Of a stretch of DNA of 64,000 bases, positions 50,206 through 58,592 are shown piece by piece. Each line of letters begins with the position of its first letter. The first letter of the stretch is position 1. Origin of the DNA: Oscillospiraceae bacterium. GTDB taxonomy: Bacteria; Bacillota; Clostridia; Oscillospirales; CAG-272. The position numbers were made by a program, and so were the translations under genes. Where the stretch lies: assembly GCA_015064735.1 (NCBI GenBank), contig SVRP01000003.1, positions 142,248 through 206,247 of the forward strand, given 5' to 3'. The notes below the pieces were generated by a model. The model worked only from the letters and a program-made list of their open reading frames with translations, was not told the DNA's origin and did not search any database.

Positions 50206-50301
50206 TTATTCGTCGTCTTCGTCCTCGTCGTCTCTGTTTTTCCAGATGATCACAGCGATAATAGCTACGGCTGCAAGCGCAAGGGCAATAAACTTCTTCA
50301 T
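50206..50301 (-). CDS. 31-aa single-pass membrane micropeptide
   Basis: The frame begins with ATG at 50299-50301, preceded by AAGGAG at 7 bases, and reads MKKFIALALAAVAIIAVIIW followed by KNRDDEDEDDE and TAA. It has a hydrophobic helix of about 16 residues and an acidic tail. It lies 27 bases downstream of rpe on the same strand and so is probably cotranscribed. The good ribosome binding site and clear amphipathic layout favour a real gene. Function is unknown; small proteins of this type often bind larger membrane complexes. Confidence 0.7.
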   Translation of the reverse strand: MKKFIALALAAVAIIAVIIWKNRDDEDEDDE

Positions 50302-50328
50302 AACTTTTCTCCTTGTACTGTTTTTATT

Positions 50329-51003
50329 TTAGTCTATTGATTCACGGAATTTTTTTACCGATTCGTCCATAGGTACACCTTTTTTGAATAATGACGAGGT
50401 TCCCGCCACGAATATGTCCGCTCCCGCATCGCTCATTTTGCGCGCGTTTTCGAAGCTTACGTTGCCGTCAACCTCGATCTCTACGTTTTCGTATCCGTTT
50501 GCATCAAGGTAACTGCGGAGCTCCCTTATCTTTTCAATGGATTGCGGAACCATTTTTTGTCCCGCGAATCCGGGATTTACGGTCATAAGAAGCACCGCGT
50601 CAATATCGGGAAGTACCCAACGCAGAACCTCTATGGGAGTTGCGGGGTTGATTGCCACCATGGGCTTTGCTCCCCTTGCTCTTATTTCCGCAAGTGCTCT
50701 CTGAAGATGCGCCGTGCTTTCATAATGGATCGACACGTAATCTCCCTCTCCGAACTCAAACCATGAAAGCTTATCCTCGGGTCGTTCAACCATAAGATGG
50801 ATATCAAGGGGGATATTAGTTTCTTTTTTAAGTATTTTACAAAAATCGGTTCCAAGTGTAAAATTCTTTACAAATTGCCCATCCATTATGTCCACGTGCA
50901 GATATTCTATTCCGTTCTTTTCAAAATCCCTTATACATTCGCCGAAATTCATAAAATCCGCGCACATTACCGATGGGGATATTTGCTTTTGTCCTACCGC
51001 CAT
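50329..51003 (-). CDS. rpe: Ribulose-phosphate 3-epimerase
   Basis: 224 aa. TIM barrel that interconverts ribulose-5-phosphate and xylulose-5-phosphate. Key motifs: SPSVMCADFMNFGE, LHVDIMDGQFVKNFTLGTD (metal Asp/His region), DIHLMVERPE, VLLMTVNPGFAGQKMVP, EIEVDGNVSFENA and FVAGTSSLFK. It supplies the transketolase reaction encoded at 11789-13571. Its promoter is at 51051-51079. It is followed by a 31-aa membrane peptide gene. Confidence 0.95.
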   Translation of the reverse strand: MAVGQKQISPSVMCADFMNFGECIRDFEKNGIEYLHVDIMDGQFVKNFTLGTDFCKILKKETNIPLDIHLMVERPEDKLSWFEFGEGDYVSIHYESTAHLQRALAEIRARGAKPMVAINPATPIEVLRWVLPDIDAVLLMTVNPGFAGQKMVPQSIEKIRELRSYLDANGYENVEIEVDGNVSFENARKMSDAGADIFVAGTSSLFKKGVPMDESVKKFRESID

Positions 51004-51050
51004 TTCTGACCTCCATACAAGACAATTGATTCAAAGGATTTCGCAAAGCA

Positions 51051-51079
51051 ATTATAACAAAATTCCATTTTAAAGTCAA
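51051..51079 (-). promoter_or_regulatory. Promoter of rpe and the micropeptide gene
   Basis: The minus strand carries TTGACT (51074-51079), a 17-base spacer and TATAAT (51051-51056), about 48 bases upstream of rpe. Confidence 0.8.
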
Positions 51080-51091
51080 TAGAATATCCAA

Positions 51092-51988
51092 TTATTTTTC
51101 GTTTTCCCTCGCTATTTCCATAATTCTTGCAAGGCGGCGATTAAGTCCCGATTTAGTTATTGACGGCTCATGCATAAGAGCCAGCTCATAGAGAGATGCC
51201 GAATCGTTTTCAAGTCTGAGCCTTGCCGTATACCGAAGCTCCTTTGGAAGTCGGTCAAAGCGCTTTGACTCTATGAGCGATTCGATTGCACTCACGTGCT
51301 TCTGCGCAGCCCCCACAGACCTTGATATATTTCTTGCAACACAGTTCGTAGCTCTGTTTTCGTTGTTCCTTATATCCCGTTCAATAAAGCTGTTAGCCAT
51401 ATATATTCCCGAATGGCTGCATCCTACACCGTAGAGGAAGTCAAGTATTGCATTGTTATTTTTATAGTAAACGCTATACCTCTCGCCGCGCTTTATTCTA
51501 TTGGGCTTTCCGATAATTGCCGTCAGCATTTTATCTACAATGTTTGCCCTACCCTCGCATGGGAAAACAAATTCCATATGGTAGCTCCTTTTGGGGTCGG
51601 TTATACTTCCGCAACCCATAAATACACCGCGAAGAAACGCGTTCTGACATCCTCCGCATTTAAATCCCGCAATAGCGTGAACTGCCATATCGGAATCCTT
51701 TTCCACCTCGTAAAGAAAATCTGCCACACCTGACGACTTAAAGCTCAACGCATATGTTTTTCTTCCCGCTCTTACCATTTCATCAAGTCCCGCGTCAGCA
51801 TGAAATATTTTCTTGAGACTGTCAAATACGAGCTCTGCCGAGCTTTTTTCGTAGAAATATGAAATATATTTATTTTCTTCGCTTTTTCTTGCGCCCATGA
51901 GCATTCCCAGAACTAATGCTCTGCGGCAGCAAGGCTTTTTTATCTGAAGGGCGGCAAGCTCCGCCGACACTTCCGTTGAAAATGACAT
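51092..51988 (-). CDS. whiA: DNA-binding protein WhiA
   Basis: 298 aa. The N-terminal part resembles a LAGLIDADG homing endonuclease fold without nuclease residues (SFSTEVSAELAALQIKKPCCRRALVLGMLMGA), and the C-terminal part is a helix-turn-helix (LPKELRYTARLRLENDSASLYELALMHEPSITKSGLNRRLARIMEIA, key words LRLENDSASLYELA, SITKSGLNRRL). In Firmicutes it affects cell division and chromosome segregation. Usually it lies next to yvcK/rapZ. Here it follows murB, whose stop is 4 bases upstream. Confidence 0.93.
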   Translation of the reverse strand: MSFSTEVSAELAALQIKKPCCRRALVLGMLMGARKSEENKYISYFYEKSSAELVFDSLKKIFHADAGLDEMVRAGRKTYALSFKSSGVADFLYEVEKDSDMAVHAIAGFKCGGCQNAFLRGVFMGCGSITDPKRSYHMEFVFPCEGRANIVDKMLTAIIGKPNRIKRGERYSVYYKNNNAILDFLYGVGCSHSGIYMANSFIERDIRNNENRATNCVARNISRSVGAAQKHVSAIESLIESKRFDRLPKELRYTARLRLENDSASLYELALMHEPSITKSGLNRRLARIMEIARENEK

Positions 51989-51992
51989 ATCC

Positions 51993-52889
51993 CTATCGGA
52001 TTAACCGAACCTCCCTTTCAAGCTTTATACCGAAGCGCTTGTAGACTTCGCTTCTTACTGTTTCTTCAAGTTCAAGAATATCGCAAGCTCTCGCCTGTCC
52101 GAGATTTACGATAAAGCCCGCGTGCTTTTCGGATACGCAAGCATCGTTTACCCGCTTACCCTTAAGTCCCGCATCCTCGATAAGCTTACCGGCAAAATTA
52201 TCCCCGGGGCGCTTGAAGTAGCTTCCCGCGCTTGGAAAATTCAATGGCTGCTTCTCCCTTCTTTGCTCGGCAAGGCTTCTCATTTTTTCATTTATTTCGT
52301 CTTTATTTCCCTTGCTCAACTTAAACCTACCGAAAAGGCAGATAAGCTCGGGGCGCTCCACGTATATGCTTTCTCTGTAACCGAATTTGTGATCGGTTAT
52401 CTCAAATATCTCCTTGCTTTTTCGGTCAAGAGCCACCGACGACACGGTAACATCTGAAATAGCTCCACCGTAAGCTCCCGCATTCATAAACATTGCTCCG
52501 CCCACAGTCCCCGGAATACCCTTTGCAAATTCAAGTCCCGTAAGCGAAAGCTCTGCCGCCTTTGTCGCAAGAGAGGCAAGGGTAACTCCCGCCTCCGCGA
52601 TTATTACGTTACCCTCTGCGCTTATTTTATTAAGTCCTTCGGTAAACACAACAGCAAGGTCAAGCTCTCCGTCCCCAAAAAGGATATTGGAGCAATTGCC
52701 GCATATTTCGTACCGTTGCCCGTACGCGTCAAGGACAGACACTGCCTCGGCAAGCTCACTTGAGCTTCTCGGAAATATTCCGAGTTTTGCCCTGCTGTCA
52801 ATACGGAAGCTGTTATACTGCTTTAAAGAAATATCTCGTTTATACGTAACAGATATTTCGTCAAGGGCTCCGCAAAGCTCACATATCAT
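51993..52889 (-). CDS. murB: UDP-N-acetylmuramate dehydrogenase
   Basis: 298 aa. Flavoenzyme that reduces UDP-GlcNAc-enolpyruvate to UDP-MurNAc. The FAD-binding N-terminal portion has NSFRIDSRAKLGIFPRS and GNCSNILFGDG, then LTGLEFAKGIPGTVGGAMFMNAGAYGG, and the C-terminal AGSYFKRPGDNFAGKLIEDAGLKG with the proton-donor Ser, and HAGFIVNLG. It is the short MurB type of Gram-positives. ATG 52889 has AAGGAG six bases upstream; a longer frame reaches into the HAD gene and is rejected. It starts 1 base after the HAD gene stop. Confidence 0.94.
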   Translation of the reverse strand: MICELCGALDEISVTYKRDISLKQYNSFRIDSRAKLGIFPRSSSELAEAVSVLDAYGQRYEICGNCSNILFGDGELDLAVVFTEGLNKISAEGNVIIAEAGVTLASLATKAAELSLTGLEFAKGIPGTVGGAMFMNAGAYGGAISDVTVSSVALDRKSKEIFEITDHKFGYRESIYVERPELICLFGRFKLSKGNKDEINEKMRSLAEQRREKQPLNFPSAGSYFKRPGDNFAGKLIEDAGLKGKRVNDACVSEKHAGFIVNLGQARACDILELEETVRSEVYKRFGIKLEREVRLIR

Positions 52890-52890
52890 A

Positions 52891-53589
52891 TCATTCTCCT
52901 TTGGTAACAAGGTCGTATATCTCCTCATAGCTTGATACCGTATAGGTTATTTTTCCGCTTATGTCGCTTGGAGCTTCCACTCTCTTGGGATTATACCAGC
53001 AGGTATCTATACCAAAATTTATTCCCCCCGCCATATCCGACGTGAGAGAGTCTCCCACTATAAGTGTATTTTCCTTCGAAAAATCGGGTATCCGCGCTGA
53101 AACGTATTCAAAAAATTCAACTCTCGGTTTATCAAAGCCCGCATCCTCGGAAATGAATATATCCTTGAAATAACAGATTATTCCACTATCCGCAAGTCGC
53201 CCCTCCTGGATAAATTTTATACCGTTTGTAACCATATAAAGGTCTGCTTTTTTCGAAAGACTTTCGCAAAGCGTGTCTGCTCCGTCAAGCAGATATCCCC
53301 TTTTTGAAAGAAGCTCCATATACTTGTTTGCCGTAGCCTTGGGGGCACCCGACACACCGTATTTATCAAAAAATATTTCAAATCTTCTGTATTTCAGTTC
53401 TTCTTTCTTTATCTCGCCTTTTTCCAGCAAATTCCAAAGGCTTCTATTTATTCTACTGTATTCGGCTATCATTTCGGAGTCTGCGTTCACTCCCGCAAAT
53501 GCCAATGCTCCCGTAATAGCCTCTCTCTCGCTTTTTTTAAAATCAAGAAGCGTTTCGTCCGAATCAAAAAGTATTGTGGTGTATCTCAT
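52891..53589 (-). CDS. YjjG-type HAD pyrimidine nucleotidase
   Basis: 232 aa. HAD phosphatase with motif I FDSDETLLDF (nucleophile Asp), motif II VTNG, motif III Lys in GFDKPRVEFFEYV and motif IV GDSLTSDMAGGINFGIDTCWYNP. The YjjG group removes phosphate from noncanonical nucleotides such as dUMP or halogenated pyrimidines (house-cleaning). It is the first gene of the HAD-murB-whiA run. An ATG with GAGGGGTG ahead is the start. Confidence 0.85.
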   Translation of the reverse strand: MRYTTILFDSDETLLDFKKSEREAITGALAFAGVNADSEMIAEYSRINRSLWNLLEKGEIKKEELKYRRFEIFFDKYGVSGAPKATANKYMELLSKRGYLLDGADTLCESLSKKADLYMVTNGIKFIQEGRLADSGIICYFKDIFISEDAGFDKPRVEFFEYVSARIPDFSKENTLIVGDSLTSDMAGGINFGIDTCWYNPKRVEAPSDISGKITYTVSSYEEIYDLVTKGE

Positions 53590-53613
53590 TTTTCTTCACC
53601 CCTCTCACTTCAC

Positions 53614-53642
53614 ATTATACTATCTTTCTCTCTTTTTTTCAA
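53614..53642 (-). promoter_or_regulatory. Promoter of the HAD-murB-whiA operon
   Basis: The minus strand has TTGAAA (53637-53642), a 17-base spacer and TATAAT (53614-53619), 25 bases upstream of the start. Confidence 0.8.
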
Positions 53643-53682
53643 CAGTTATATTAAATTTATTGTTAAAATAATGAAATACGTC

Positions 53683-53711
53683 TTGAAAAAATACGTCGGA
53701 TGCGATATAAT
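53683..53711 (+). promoter_or_regulatory. Promoter of the second Gfo/Idh/MocA gene
   Basis: TTGAAA (53683-53688), a 17-base spacer and TATAAT (53706-53711). It places the transcription start near 53718, excluding ATG codons at 53700 and 53715 and supporting GTG 53745. Confidence 0.8.
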
Positions 53712-53744
53712 AATATGGAGTATTTGTATTTGGAGGTTGTTACG

Positions 53745-54881
53745 GTGAAAAGAACTCTTCGTATAGGACTTTTGGGCTTCGGGGCAATGGGTAAAACTCA
53801 TGCTTTCGGAGTTAACAATCTTGGATTTTACTATAACGGACTTCCCTTTTCGGCAGAGATCGCAGGCGTTTGCACTACCAATGCCGAGAAGGCAAAAAAA
53901 ATTGCCGTGGATTACGGATTTTCATACGGCACCGATTGTGAGGACCTTATTATAAACGATCCCAATATTGACATAATAGACATCTGCACCCCAAACGTAT
54001 ATCACTATGAGACTGTAAAAAAGGCTCTTGCAAAGGGTAAGCATATTTATTGCGAAAAGCCCCTTACAATAGATGCCGATAAGGCTTATGAGCTTGCCTC
54101 CCTTGCGAAGGAAAGCGGCAGGATATGCACGGTTGTTTTCAACAACAGATTTATCTCTCCCGCCCTCAAGGCAAAGGAGCTTATAGACGAAGGAAAAATA
54201 GGCAGAGTTCTGTCATTTTCCGCGGAATATCTTCACAACAGCTGTACCGACGTAAACAGACCCGCAGGCTGGAAGCAAAACAAGGATATTTGCGGCGGAG
54301 GTGTTCTTTTTGACTTAGGCTCTCATGCAATTGATATGATCTACTCTCTTTGCGGAGAATTTGAAAGTGTATACGGTATACCTCAGATAGCATATCCCGA
54401 AAGGGCAGGCTCTGACGGCAAGCCGTGGCAAACCAACGCGGACGAAGCCTTTTATATGATATGCAAGCTCCGCTCGGGAGCCTGCGGAACTGTTACCGTC
54501 AGCAAGCTCGTAAACGGCGCCAACGACGACCTCTGCATATCTGTATACGGAGAGCGCGGCTCACTGAAATTCTCTATTATGCAACCCAATTTCCTTTACT
54601 ACTACGACGCAAGCGTAAAGCCCACAGCCCTCGGAGGTGAGTGCGGCTACAAGGCTATTGAATGTGTAAGCAGATACCCTGCTCCGGGAGGACTCTTTCC
54701 CGCTCCAAAGGCAACCACTGATTGGCTCCGCGGACACGTTGGAAGTCTTTACAGCTTCTTGAATTCGGTATACGAGGGCAAGCAAGCGTCTCCCGATTTC
54801 TCGGACGGCGCACACGTTCAGGCGGTAATGGAGGCTGCCTACCGCTCAGCCGAGGAAAGAACCGAAATAAAGGTAAAATAA
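53745..54881 (+). CDS. Gfo/Idh/MocA-family oxidoreductase (second copy, unlinked substrate)
   Basis: 378 aa, starting at GTG 53745 with GGAGG 8 bases upstream. The N-terminal Rossmann motif is RIGLLGFGAMGKTHAFG, the middle has IYCEKPLTIDADKAYEL with catalytic Lys, and GGGVLFDLGSHAIDMIYSLCGEF is the C-terminal-domain motif. It oxidises a sugar or cyclitol; substrate unknown. It is not close in sequence to the copy at 49076-50140. coaE starts 31 bases downstream without a visible terminator, so both may be transcribed together. Confidence 0.88.
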   Translation: MKRTLRIGLLGFGAMGKTHAFGVNNLGFYYNGLPFSAEIAGVCTTNAEKAKKIAVDYGFSYGTDCEDLIINDPNIDIIDICTPNVYHYETVKKALAKGKHIYCEKPLTIDADKAYELASLAKESGRICTVVFNNRFISPALKAKELIDEGKIGRVLSFSAEYLHNSCTDVNRPAGWKQNKDICGGGVLFDLGSHAIDMIYSLCGEFESVYGIPQIAYPERAGSDGKPWQTNADEAFYMICKLRSGACGTVTVSKLVNGANDDLCISVYGERGSLKFSIMQPNFLYYYDASVKPTALGGECGYKAIECVSRYPAPGGLFPAPKATTDWLRGHVGSLYSFLNSVYEGKQASPDFSDGAHVQAVMEAAYRSAEERTEIKVK

Positions 54882-54912
54882 ACCGATCAAAAATTGCACA
54901 AAGGAGGAAAAT

Positions 54913-55506
54913 ATGAGAATAATAGGTCTTACGGGCCCCTCGGGCGCGGGTAAATCTCTTGTTTGCGAGCATTTTAAAGGTCTTGGTATTCCCTCGGTAA
55001 ACGCAGACGAGGTATATCACGGGCTTCTCGTTCCTCCCTCTCCGTGTCTTGACGCGCTGACCGATGCCTTCGGCAAGGATATTCTCACCGAGAACGGCGA
55101 GCTTTCAAGAGAAAAGCTGTCAAAAATAGTGTTCAGCGATAAGGATAAGCTTGAGCTGCTTAACAAAACCGTTCTTGGATTTGTTCTTGATAAAATAAGA
55201 GAAATAATCAAGGGGCTTGAGGCAGACGGAAAAGCCTCGGTAATCATTGATGCTCCCACGCTTATTGAATCGGGATTTCACAAGGAATGTAATATCGTAG
55301 TTTCCGTGCTTTGCCCCGCCGAGTGCCGAATTGAGCGAATCATTGCAAGAGACAGCCTTAAGCGCAAAGCCGCAGAGGCACGGATAAATGCTCAAAAGCC
55401 CGACGAATTTTATATATCGCACTCTGACGAGATAATAATAAATGACGCAGGAGAAGCCGAGCTGATCGCTAAGGCAGATGCTCTTGCGAAAAAACTTTTA
55501 CTTTAA
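54913..55506 (+). CDS. coaE: Dephospho-CoA kinase
   Basis: 197 aa. Last enzyme of CoA synthesis. P-loop GLTGPSGAGKSLVCEHF, substrate NADEVYHGLL, and later the lid segment with VIIDAPTLIESGFHKECN and ARDSLKRKAAEARINAQ. Length matches the family (190-210 aa). AAGGAGG precedes the ATG. It opens a run of eight co-oriented genes to 62717 with small gaps. Confidence 0.92.
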   Translation: MRIIGLTGPSGAGKSLVCEHFKGLGIPSVNADEVYHGLLVPPSPCLDALTDAFGKDILTENGELSREKLSKIVFSDKDKLELLNKTVLGFVLDKIREIIKGLEADGKASVIIDAPTLIESGFHKECNIVVSVLCPAECRIERIIARDSLKRKAAEARINAQKPDEFYISHSDEIIINDAGEAELIAKADALAKKLLL

Positions 55507-55526
55507 GACATTATGAGAGGAGTTCT

Positions 55527-56096
55527 ATGCGCAAACGTATCATAGTAATAATCTTAATAGTCGCCGTTGCCGTAGGACTTGCCTTCGCAATAGACGGCAT
55601 AATGAAGGTTTCCGAGAAAAAAGCTCATCCGAGAGCATTCGAGGAAATCATTTCACAATATTCTGAGGAATACGGAATTCCCGAATACATACTATACGCT
55701 GTTATCAAGACAGAAAGTGATTTTGACCCGTCAGCTGAGTCCTCGGCAGGCGCAAGAGGTCTTATGCAGATGATGCCAAATACCTTTCTGTGGCTTACTG
55801 GAAGCGATCACCTTAACGAGAACCTTCCGGCTGAAGCCCTTTACAATCCCGAGGTAAGTATCAAATACGGGGCATATTACCTAAGATACTTATACAGAAA
55901 GTTCGATTACAACTGGGATACCGTTTTCGCGGCATACAACGCGGGAGAGGGTAACGTAAGAGCCTGGCTTTCCGACGATGAGTATTCGGACGGAGAGGGC
56001 GGTCTTAGAAAGATTCCCTTTTCCGAGACTAAAAATTACGTAAAAAAGGTCAATTCCAATATTGAGCACTACAAAAATCTTTACTATGAAAAATAA
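55527..56096 (+). CDS. Membrane-anchored lytic transglycosylase (SLT domain)
   Basis: 189 aa. One N-terminal membrane segment (about 5-23, IVIILIVAVAVGLAFAI) and an extracellular lysozyme-like domain: catalytic Glu in YAVIKTESDFDPSAES, then SAGARGLMQMMPNT and FAAYNAGEGNVRAWL, the three hallmark SLT motifs. It cuts the glycan strand between MurNAc and GlcNAc to form anhydro-MurNAc. Small relatives are found in many Clostridia. GAGAGGAG precedes the ATG. Confidence 0.92.
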   Translation: MRKRIIVIILIVAVAVGLAFAIDGIMKVSEKKAHPRAFEEIISQYSEEYGIPEYILYAVIKTESDFDPSAESSAGARGLMQMMPNTFLWLTGSDHLNENLPAEALYNPEVSIKYGAYYLRYLYRKFDYNWDTVFAAYNAGEGNVRAWLSDDEYSDGEGGLRKIPFSETKNYVKKVNSNIEHYKNLYYEK

Positions 56097-56114
56097 TCCT
56101 CAAGGAGATATATT

Positions 56115-57482
56115 ATGAGCAAATCAGAGCTTATTTACGAAAAAAAGACTGTATACGAGCTGGCTTCCGCAGAGACCGTCAAGGCTGCCTTCGACTATGC
56201 ACAGGGATATAAGAAGTACCTTGATACCTCCAAGACCGAGCGCGAGGCTGTAAAGGAATCTATCGCAATGGCTGAGAAATTTGGCTTTTGCGAATACAAG
56301 CTCGGAGACGAAATAAAGGTCGGCGACAGACTTTATTACAACAACAGAGGCAGAAATCTTTTCCTTTTCACTGTAGGAAGCGAAAGCATAAACGAGGGTA
56401 TCCGTCTGACAGTCGCTCATATTGACGCGCCCAGAATAGACCTTAAGCAATGCCCTCTTTACGATGACGGAGGTATGGCTTTCTTCAAGACCCACTATTA
56501 CGGCGGTATCCGCAAATATCAGTGGGTTGCAACCCCTCTTGCGCTCCACGGTGTTATCGCAACCGCTGACGGCAGACTTATCGACGTTTGCATCGGTGAG
56601 GACGAAAACGATCCCCTTTTCTACATTAACGATCTTCTTCCACACTTGGGTCAGGAGCAAAGCAAGCTTCCTCTTTCCGAGGGAATAAAGGGCGAGCAGC
56701 TCAATATACTCGTAGGCAGCATGCCCGACAGCGAGGAAAACTCAATAAAGCTTAACGTACTGAAGCTTCTTAACGAAAAATACGGCATCAAGGAGGACGA
56801 TCTCCTTTCCGCGGAGCTTTGTGCGGTTCCCGCTGCAAAAGCAAGAGACATCGGCTTTGACCGCTCTCTTATCGGTTCTTACGGACATGATGACAGAGTT
56901 TGCGCATATCCTATTTTAACCGCTCTGCTTGATTCTCTCGATTCCAAGCATACAAGCATGTGTATTCTTGCCGACAAGGAGGAAACGGGAAGCGACGGTC
57001 CCGGTGGCATGCAAAGCGAGCTTATTCTTGACATCATAAACGAGCTTGCAAGATGCCTTGGCGGTAATCCCGCGGTTATCCGCGCAAATTCAAAGTGTCT
57101 GTCTGCCGACGTTTCGGCGGCATTTGACCCCAATTTCTCTGAGGTCTTTGAAAAACGCAACACTCCCCTACTCTCCTGCGGAGCGGTATTTACAAAATTT
57201 ACAGGCTCCAGAGGAAAATCGGGCACAAACGACGCTTCAGCCGAATACATCGGTTGGCTCCGTTCGGTACTTGCAAAGGATAACGTCATATGGCAGTCGG
57301 GCGAGCTTGGCAAGGTTGACTGCGGAGGCGGCGGAACTGTTGCAAAGTACATATCCAAGCACAATATTGACACCATTGACTTAGGCGTTCCCGTTATATC
57401 CATGCACGCGCCTTATGAGGTCGTTTCCAAGGTAGACGTTTACGAGACCTACCGCGCGTGTGTCGCATTCTACCGCTATTGA
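56115..57482 (+). CDS. M18-family zinc aminopeptidase
   Basis: 455 aa. Di-zinc aminopeptidase that removes N-terminal residues in the cytoplasm. Metal ligands appear in VAHIDAPRIDLKQC (His), YGHDDRVCAY (Asp), DKEETGSDGPGG (Glu), SADVSAAFDPN (Asp) and SMHAPYEVVSK (His). The family is the clostridial aminopeptidase-1 type (ApeA). Length fits. AAGGAG precedes the ATG and prfA starts 22 bases after the stop. Confidence 0.93.
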   Translation: MSKSELIYEKKTVYELASAETVKAAFDYAQGYKKYLDTSKTEREAVKESIAMAEKFGFCEYKLGDEIKVGDRLYYNNRGRNLFLFTVGSESINEGIRLTVAHIDAPRIDLKQCPLYDDGGMAFFKTHYYGGIRKYQWVATPLALHGVIATADGRLIDVCIGEDENDPLFYINDLLPHLGQEQSKLPLSEGIKGEQLNILVGSMPDSEENSIKLNVLKLLNEKYGIKEDDLLSAELCAVPAAKARDIGFDRSLIGSYGHDDRVCAYPILTALLDSLDSKHTSMCILADKEETGSDGPGGMQSELILDIINELARCLGGNPAVIRANSKCLSADVSAAFDPNFSEVFEKRNTPLLSCGAVFTKFTGSRGKSGTNDASAEYIGWLRSVLAKDNVIWQSGELGKVDCGGGGTVAKYISKHNIDTIDLGVPVISMHAPYEVVSKVDVYETYRACVAFYRY

Positions 57483-57504
57483 TCTTTGGAGGAATCATAT
57501 TTAA

Positions 57505-58575
57505 ATGTTAGATAAGCTTAAGGAAGCGGAAAACAGATATATTTCCATTGAACAAGAGCTTTCAAATCCCGATATATTCTCATATCCCGACAAATATGCG
57601 TCCCTTATGAAGGATTACAAGGCGCTTACCCCCGTTATTGAAAAATACAGAGAATATATTCGTGTAAAAAATGCTCACGAGGAGGCAGAGCTTATGCTTT
57701 CCGAGCCCCTTGACGCAGATATGAAGGAGCTTGTTTTATCGGAATTCAAGGAAACGAAAGAATCCATGGAACAGCTTACCGAGGAGCTAAAGGTTCTGCT
57801 GCTCCCCAGAGACGAAAACGACGACAAAAACGTTATGGTGGAGATACGCAGCGGTGCGGGAGGCGAGGAGGCTGCCCTCTTTGCGGCTGTTCTTTACAGA
57901 ATGTACTCTATGTACTCGGAATCCTGCGGCTACAAGGTTTCGGTCATGAACTCCAACGAGACCGAGCTTGGTGGCTTTAAGGAAATAACCTTTATGATAG
58001 AGGGGGACGGAGTTTACTCACGCTTTAAATTTGAAAGCGGAGTTCACAGAGTTCAACGCGTTCCCGAAACCGAATCCCAGGGACGCATACAGACTTCGAC
58101 CGCTACGGTTGCCGTTCTGCCCGAAGCCGAGGACGTGGAAATAGAAATAAATCCCGCTGATATTATTATGGAATCCTGCAAGTCCAGCGGCGCGGGCGGT
58201 CAGCACGTAAATAAGACCGAATCTGCCGTAAGACTTACCCATAAGCCTACGGGCATAGTTATAGAATGTCAGGAAGAGCGCAGTCAGTTTAAAAACCGAG
58301 ACAAGGCTATGAAGATGCTGAAAACCAAGCTCTACGATATGAAGCTCACCGAGCAGAATGAAAGAATCGCTTCCGAGCGAAAGAGTCAGGTGGGAACGGG
58401 AGACCGCAGTGAGCGCATACGCACCTACAACTATCCGCAGGGGCGCATTACCGACCACAGAATAGGTCTTACCCTCTTCTCTCTTGACAGCTTCTTAAAC
58501 GGAAATATCGGAGCTATGATTGACGCGCTTATAACCGCCGACACGGCTGAAAGACTGAAGGCAAGTGAAAATTGA
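57505..58575 (+). CDS. prfA: Peptide chain release factor 1
   Basis: 356 aa. It recognises UAA and UAG stops and releases the chain. The peptide-release GGQ is in CKSSGAGGQHVNKTESAVRLTHKPTGIVIECQEERSQ, and the codon-recognition tripeptide region is VQRVPETESQGRIQTSTATVAVLPE, where the tripeptide reads PET (PxT class, so RF1 rather than RF2). GGAGG lies about 14 bases before the ATG. The usual partner prmC, which methylates the GGQ glutamine, is not next to it; the Sua5-type gene follows directly. Confidence 0.95.
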   Translation: MLDKLKEAENRYISIEQELSNPDIFSYPDKYASLMKDYKALTPVIEKYREYIRVKNAHEEAELMLSEPLDADMKELVLSEFKETKESMEQLTEELKVLLLPRDENDDKNVMVEIRSGAGGEEAALFAAVLYRMYSMYSESCGYKVSVMNSNETELGGFKEITFMIEGDGVYSRFKFESGVHRVQRVPETESQGRIQTSTATVAVLPEAEDVEIEINPADIIMESCKSSGAGGQHVNKTESAVRLTHKPTGIVIECQEERSQFKNRDKAMKMLKTKLYDMKLTEQNERIASERKSQVGTGDRSERIRTYNYPQGRITDHRIGLTLFSLDSFLNGNIGAMIDALITADTAERLKASEN

Positions 58576-58592
58576 CCGAAAAGGCAGAATAT

